Below, piece by piece: positions 36,001-41,645 of a DNA stretch of 41,645 bases (the stretch's first letter is position 1; the number at the start of each line of letters is the position of its first letter). This DNA comes from Euglena gracilis (Eukaryota; Euglenozoa; Euglenophyceae; Euglenales; Euglenaceae): NCBI GenBank assembly GCA_900893395.1, contig CAAHFI011990219.1, positions 1 to 41,645 on the forward strand, read 5' to 3'. The notes beneath the pieces are model-generated. The model had not been told where the DNA came from and searched no databases. It saw only the letters and a list, made by a program, of their open reading frames with translations. Both the position numbers and the translations under genes were made by a program.

Positions 36001-39000
36001 TACCTATACCGGGGGTTGCAATGGGAACCCCCAATCGGTTTCCAGTTTTAGGCCCAAATCACGGTTTCCCATGGGCCCAAGTATGGGAACCAGGCTGTAC
36101 TGACATTTGGGGTCGTCTTCCACCCCTCCAAAAACGTCGATACCTTGCTAGTTTTTTGATATCCGCATGTTTTTCACACCCGTAGGCACTAATCCGGCCG
36201 GCACATCGGAATACCTATACCGGGGGTTGCAATGGGAACCCCCAATCGGTTTCCAGTTTTAGGCCCAAATCACGGTTTCCCATGGGCCCAAGTATGGGAA
36301 CCAGGCTGTACTGACATTTGGGGTCGTCTTCCACCCCTCCAAAAACGTCGATACTTGCTAGTTTTTTGATATCCGCATGTTTTTCACACCCGTAGGCACT
36401 AATCCGGCCGGCACATCGGAATACCTATACCGGGGGTTGCAATGGGAACCCCCAATCGGTTTCCAGTTTTAGGCCCAAATCACGGTTTCCCATGGGCCCA
36501 AGTATGGGAACCAGGCTGTACTGACATTTGGGGTCGTCTTCCACCCCTCCAAAACGTCGATACCTTGCTAGTTTTTTGATATCCGCATGTTTTTCACACC
36601 CGTAGGCACTAATCCGGCCGGCACATCGGAATACCTATACCGGGGTTGCAATGGGAACCCCCAATCGGTTTCCAGTTTTAGGCCCAAATCACGTTTCCCA
36701 TGGGCCCAAGTATGGGAACCAGGCTGTACTGACATTTGGGGTCGTCTTCCACCCCTCCAAAAACGTCGATACCTTGCTAGTTTTTTGATATCCGCATGTT
36801 TTTCACACCCGTAGGCACTAATCCGGCCGGCACATCGGAATACCTATACCGGGGTTGCAATGGGAACCCCCAATCGGTTTCCAGTTTTAGGCCCAAATCA
36901 CGGTTTCCATGGGCCCAAGTATGGGAACCAGGCTGTACTGACATTTGGGGTCGTCTTCCACCCCTCCAAAAACGTCGATACCTTGCTAGTTTTTTGATAT
37001 CCGCATGTTTTTCACACCCGTAGGCACTAATCCGGCCGGCACATCGGAATACCTATACCGGGGTTGCAATGGGAACCCCAATCGGTTTCCAGTTTTAGGC
37101 CCAAATCACGGTTTCCCATGGGCCCAAGTATGGGAACCAGGCTGTACTGACATTTGGGGTCGTCTTCCACCCCTCCAAAAACGTCGATACTTGCTAGTTT
37201 TTTGATATCCGCATGTTTTTCACACCCGTAGGCACTAATCCGGCCGGCACATCGGAATACCTATACCGGGGGTTGCAATGGGAACCCCCAATCGGTTTCC
37301 AGTTTTAGGCCCAAATCACGGTTTCCCATGGGCCCAAGTATGGGAACCAGGCTGTACTGACATTTGGGGTCGTCTTCCACCCCTCCAAAAACGTCGATAC
37401 CTTGCTAGTTTTTTGATATCCGCATGTTTTTCACACCCGTAGGCACTAATCCGGCCGGCACATCGGAATACCTATACCGGGGGTTGCAATGGGAACCCCC
37501 AATCGGTTTCCAGTTTTAGGCCCAAATCACGGTTTCCCATGGGCCCAAGTATGGGAACCAGGCTGTACTGACATTTGGGGTCGTCTTCCACCCCTCCAAA
37601 AACGTCGATACCTTGCTAGTTTTTTGATATCCGCATGTTTTTCACACCCGTAGGCACTAATCCGGCCGGCACATCGGAATACCTATACCGGGGGTTGCAA
37701 TGGGAACCCCCAATCGGTTTCCAGTTTTAGGCCCAAATCACGGTTTCCCATGGGCCCAAGTATGGGAACCAGGCTGTACTGACATTTGGGGTCGTCTTCC
37801 ACCCCTCCAAAAACGTCGATACTTGCTAGTTTTTTGATATCCGCATGTTTTTCACACCCGTAGGCACTAATCCGGCCGGCACATCGGAATACCTATACCG
37901 GGGGTTGCAATGGGAACCCCCAATCGGTTTCCAGTTTTAGGCCCAAATCACGGTTTCCCATGGGCCCAAGTATGGGAACCAGGCTGTACTGACATTTGGG
38001 GTCGTCTTCCACCCCTCCAAAAACGTCGATACCTTGCTAGTTTTTTGATATCCGCATGTTTTTCACACCCGTAGGCACTAATCCGGCCGGCACATCGGAA
38101 TACCTATACCGGGGGTTGCAATGGGAACCCCCAATCGGTTTCCAGTTTTAGGCCCAAATCACGGTTTCCCATGGGCCCAAGTATGGGAACCAGGCTGTAC
38201 TGACATTTGGGGTCGTCTTCCACCCCTCCAAAAACGTCGATACCTTGCTAGTTTTTTGATATCCGCATGTTTTTCACACCCGTAGGCACTAATCCGGCCG
38301 GCACATCGGAATACCTATACCGGGGTTGCAATGGGAACCCCAATCGGTTTCCAGTTTTAGGCCCAAATCACGGTTTCCCATGGGCCCAAGTATGGGAACC
38401 AGGCTGTACTGACATTTGGGGTCGTCTTCCACCCCTCCAAAACGTCGATACCTTGCTAGTTTTTTGATATCCGCATGTTTTTCACACCCGTAGGCACTAA
38501 TCCGGCCGGCACATCGGAATACCTATACCGGGGTTGCAATGGGAACCCCCAATCGGTTTCCAGTTTTAGGCCCAAATCACGGTTTCCCATGGGCCCAAGT
38601 ATGGGAACCAGGCTGTACTGACATTTGGGGTCGTCTTCCACCCCTCCAAAAACGTCGATATCTTGCTAGTTTTTTGATATCCGCATGTTTTTCACACCCG
38701 TAGGCACTAATCCGGCCGGCACATCGGAATACCTATACCGGGGGTTGCAATGGGAACCCCCAATCGGTTTCCAGTTTTAGGCCCAAATCACGGTTTCCCA
38801 TGGGCCCAAGTATGGGAACCAGGCTGTACTGACATTTGGGGTCGTCTTCCACCCCTCCAAAAACGTCGATACTTGCTAGTTTTTTGATATCCGCATGTTT
38901 TTCACACCCGTAGGCACTAATCCGGCCGGCACATCGGAATACCTATACCGGGGGTTGCAATGGGAACCCCCAATCGGTTTCCAGTTTTAGGCCCAAATCA

Positions 39001-40225
39001 CGGTTTCCCATGGGCCCAAGTATGGGAACCAGGCTGTACTGACATTTGGGGTCGTCTTCCACCCCTCCAAAACGTCGATACTTGCTAGTTTTTTGATATC
39101 CGCATGTTTTTCACACCCGTAGGCACTAATCCGGCCGGCACATCGGAATACCTATACCGGGGGTTGCAATGGGAACCCCAATCGGTTTCCAGTTTTAGGC
39201 CAAATCACGGTTTCCCATGGGCCCAAGTATGGGAACCAGGCTGTACTGACATTTGGGGTCGTCTTCCACCCCTCCAAAACGTCGATACCTTGCTAGTTTT
39301 TTGATATCCGCATGTTTTTCACACCCGTAGGCACTAATCCGGCCGGCACATCGGAATACCTATACCGGGGGTTGCAATGGGAACCCCAATCGGTTTCCAG
39401 TTTTAGGCCCAAATCACGGTTTCCCATGGGCCCAAGTATGGGAACCAGGCTGTACTGACATTTGGGGTCGTCTTCCACCCCTCCAAAACGTCGATACCTT
39501 GCTAGTTTTTTGATATCCGCATGTTTTTCACACCCGTAGGCACTAATCCGGCCGGCACATCGGAATACCTATACCGGGGGTTGCAATGGGAACCCCCAAT
39601 CGGTTTCCAGTTTTAGGCCCAAATCACGGTTTCCCATGGGCCCAAGTATGGGAACCAGGCTGTACTGACATTTGGGGTCGTCTTCCACCCCTCCAAAACG
39701 TCGATACTTGCTAGTTTTTTGATATCCGCATGTTTTTCACACCCGTAGGCACTAATCCGGCCGGCACATCGGAATACCTATACCGGGGTTGCAATGGGAA
39801 CCCCAATCGGTTTCCAGTTTTAGGCCCAAATCACGGTTTCCCATGGGCCCAAGTATGGGAACCAGGCTGTACTGACATTTGGGGTCGTCTTCCACCCCTC
39901 CAAAAACGTCGATACTTGCTAGTTTTTTGATATCCGCATGTTTTTCACACCCGTAGGCACTAATCCGGCCGGCACATCGGAATACCTATACCGGGGGTTG
40001 CAATGGGAACCCCCAATCGGTTTCCAGTTTTAGGCCAAATCACGGTTTCCCATGGGCCCAAGTATGGGAACCAGGCTGTACTGACATTTGGGGTCGTCTT
40101 CCACCCCTCCAAAAACGTCGATACCTTGCTAGTTTTTTGATATCCGCATGTTTTTCACACCCGTAGGCACTAATCCGGCCGGCACATCGGAATACCTATA
40201 CCGGGGGTTGCAATGGGAACCCCCA
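33093..40225. repeat. Satellite type B, outer block with rising length variation (34 units)
   Basis: Units remain type B but one-base losses become frequent. Four-G forms (ccggggttgc) occur near 33280, 33909, 34119, 36642, 36851, 37061, 38322, 38531 and 39786. Four-C forms and aaaacgtcg forms (near 33608, 36552, 38440, 39070, 39277 and 39486) are also common. The gataccttg form dominates, with gatacttg near 35509, 36351 and 37189 spaced about four units apart. One gatatcttg unit sits near 38659. Occasional losses hit the inverted repeat (cacgtttccc near 36692, ggtttccatggg near 36903, aagtggg near 35240). This block grades into the decayed right edge. Confidence 0.9.
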
Positions 40226-41645
40226 ATCGGTTTCCAGTTTTAGGCCCAAATCACGTTTCCCATGGGCCCAAGTGGGAACCAGGCTGTACTGACATTTGGG
40301 GTCGTCTTCCACCCCTCCAAAAACGTCGATACCTTGCTAGTTTTTTGATATCCGCATGTTTTTCACACCCGTAGGCACTAATCCGGCCGGCACATCGGAA
40401 TACCTATACCGGGGGTTGCAATGGGAACCCCCAATCGGTTTCCAGTTTTAGGCCAAATCACGTTTCCATGGGCCCAAGTATGGGAACCAGGCTGTACTGA
40501 CATTTGGGGTCGTCTTCCACCCCTCCAAAAACGTCGATACCTTGCTAGTTTTTTGATATCCGCATGTTTTTCACACCCGTAGGCACTAATCCGGCCGGCA
40601 CATCGGAATACCTATACCGGGGGTTGCAATGGGAACCCCCAATCGGTTTCCAGTTTTAGGCCCAAATCACGTTTCCCATGGGCCCAAGTGGGAACCAGGC
40701 TGTACTGACATTTGGGGTCGTCTTCCACCCCTCCAAAAACGTCGATACCTTGCTAGTTTTTTGATATCCGCATGTTTTTCACACCCGTAGGCACTAATCC
40801 GGCCGGCACATCGGAATACCTATACCGGGGGTTGCAATGGGAACCCCCAATCGGTTTCCAGTTTTAGGCCCAAATCACGCTTTCCTATGGGCCCAAGTGT
40901 GGGAACCAGGCTGTACTGACATTTGGGGTCGTCTTCCACCCCTCCAAAAACGTCGATACCTTGCTAGTTTTTTGATATCCGCATGTTTTTCACACCCGTA
41001 GGCACTAATCCGGCCGGCACATCGGAATACCTATACCGGGGGTTGCAATGGGAACCCCCAATCGGTTTCCAGTTTTAGGCCCAAATCACGTTTCCATGGG
41101 CCCAAGTGTGGGAACCAGGCTGTACTGACATTTGGGGTCGTCTTCCACCCCTCCAAAACGTCGATACCTGCTAGTTTTTTGATATCCGCATGTTTTTCAC
41201 ACCCGTAGGCACTAATCCGGCCGGCACATCGGAATACCTATACCGGGGGTTGCAATGGGAACCCCCAATCGGTTTCCAGTTTTAGGCCCAAATCACGCCT
41301 TCCCATGGCCCAAGTGTGGGAACCAGGCTGTACTGACATTTGGGGTCGTCTTCCACCCCTCCAAAACGTCGATACCTTGCTAGTTTTTGATATCCGCATG
41401 TTTTTCACACCCGTAGGCACTAATCCGGCCGGCACATCGGAATACCTATACCGGGGTTGCAATGGGAACCCCCAATCGGTTTCCAGTTTTAGGCCCAAAT
41501 CACGGTTTCCCATGGGCCCAAGTGGGAACCAGGCTGTACTGACATTTGGGGTCGTCTTCCACCCCTCCAAAAACGTCGATACCTTGCTAGTTTTTGATAT
41601 CCGCATGTTTTTCACACCCGTAGGCACTAATCGGCCGGCACATCG
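40226..41645. repeat. Satellite type B, decaying right-edge block (7 units, last partial)
   Basis: Units start at 40226, 40434, 40642, 40850, 41061, 41268 and 41475, with lengths 208, 208, 208, 211, 207, 207 and at least 171 bp. Each carries changes in the inverted-repeat region: cacgtttcccatggg with aagtggg; cacgtttccatggg; cacgctttcctatggg with aagtgtggg; and cacgccttcccatggccc. Others are tacctgctag near 41165, five-T T-tracts near 41385 and 41590, and aatcggccgg at 41629. The contrast with the uniform core mirrors the irregular left edge and suggests that the array boundary lies not far to the right. That boundary is inference, since the window ends inside the array. Confidence 0.88.

Larger units (their letters stand above)
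1..41645. repeat. Tandem satellite array, about 210-bp monomer, 199 units filling the window
   Basis: The motif atcggtttcc recurs every 201-211 bp (almost always 208-211) from base 1 to 41475, always in the same orientation, giving 198 complete units and one partial unit. Landmarks in each unit, in order, are: atcggtttcc; a short inverted repeat around gtttcccat; ctgtactgacatttgggg; cttccacccctccaaaa; a tcgata segment; ctag followed by a T-tract; catgtttttcacacccgtag; ccggccgg; cacatcggaata; a G-run; caatgggaa; and a C-run. One type-A unit counted by hand has 109 G+C in 208 bp. A unit near 210 bp is about one nucleosome plus linker, a common length for eukaryotic centromeric and heterochromatic satellites. 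There is no inserted element, gap or unique DNA anywhere. I do not recognise the family. Confidence is high for the tandem structure; chromosomal location is inference. Confidence 0.99.

Noticed and set aside
41238-41627. Minus-strand open frame of 129 codons, the longest in the window
   Set aside because: It spans nearly two satellite units and stays open only because one-base indels at the decayed right edge happen to skip the recurrent ctag stop. It begins at GTG and resembles no family I know. Unit lengths vary by single bases throughout, so no frame is maintained.
1-41645. CRISPR array
   Set aside because: The period is about 210 bp, the whole unit is repeated, and there are no variable spacers and no cas genes.
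1-41645. Tandem LTR, transposon or rDNA-spacer repeats
   Set aside because: There is no reverse transcriptase, transposase, primer-binding site, target-site duplication or rRNA segment. The unit is too short and uniform, and no insertion interrupts the array.
1-41645. CENP-B box or telomeric repeats
   Set aside because: The unit has no ttcg core on either strand, so the CENP-B consensus is absent. No telomere-type short repeat is present.

Overview
The whole window is one uninterrupted head-to-tail satellite DNA array. I count 199 monomer starts, phased on the motif atcggtttcc: 198 complete units and a final partial unit from 41475. Units run from 201 to 211 bp, mostly 208-211 bp, and one unit of the left type that I counted by hand is about 52% G+C. 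No base lies outside the array. I found no protein-coding gene, RNA gene, transposon, telomeric repeat or unique flank. This points to eukaryotic constitutive heterochromatin (centromeric, pericentromeric, subtelomeric, knob, or a sex or B chromosome block). The species cannot be named from this sequence, and I do not recognise the satellite as a named family.

Layout from left to right: (1) 1-1667, 8 irregular type-A units; (2) 1668-14392, 61 almost identical type-A units of 208-210 bp; (3) 14393-17545, 15 type A' units of 208-211 bp that have gained a G in the T-tract and mostly a T in the aatacc(t)atacc segment; (4) 17546-19003, 7 hybrid units in which the remaining type-B differences appear one after another; (5) 19004-20264, 6 early type-B units; (6) 20265-33092, 61 almost identical type-B units of 209-211 bp, with a six-unit (about 1.26 kb) higher-order period across part of it; (7) 33093-40225, 34 type-B units with more one-base length variants; (8) 40226-41645, 7 decaying type-B units, the last cut by the window end.

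Types A and B differ at about a dozen positions (roughly 5-6%). The array reads as a spatial record of satellite turnover: two homogenised cores, a graded junction between them, and irregular units at both ends. This is the pattern expected from unequal exchange or gene conversion. Nothing indicates genes working together. Open frames exist, up to 129 codons, but they are repeat artefacts because one-base indels between units are freely tolerated. The most interesting leads are the ordered A-to-B transition, the six-unit higher-order repeat, a stem-loop kept in both types, a second perfect stem found only in type B, and a 57-bp stretch that does not differ between the types.
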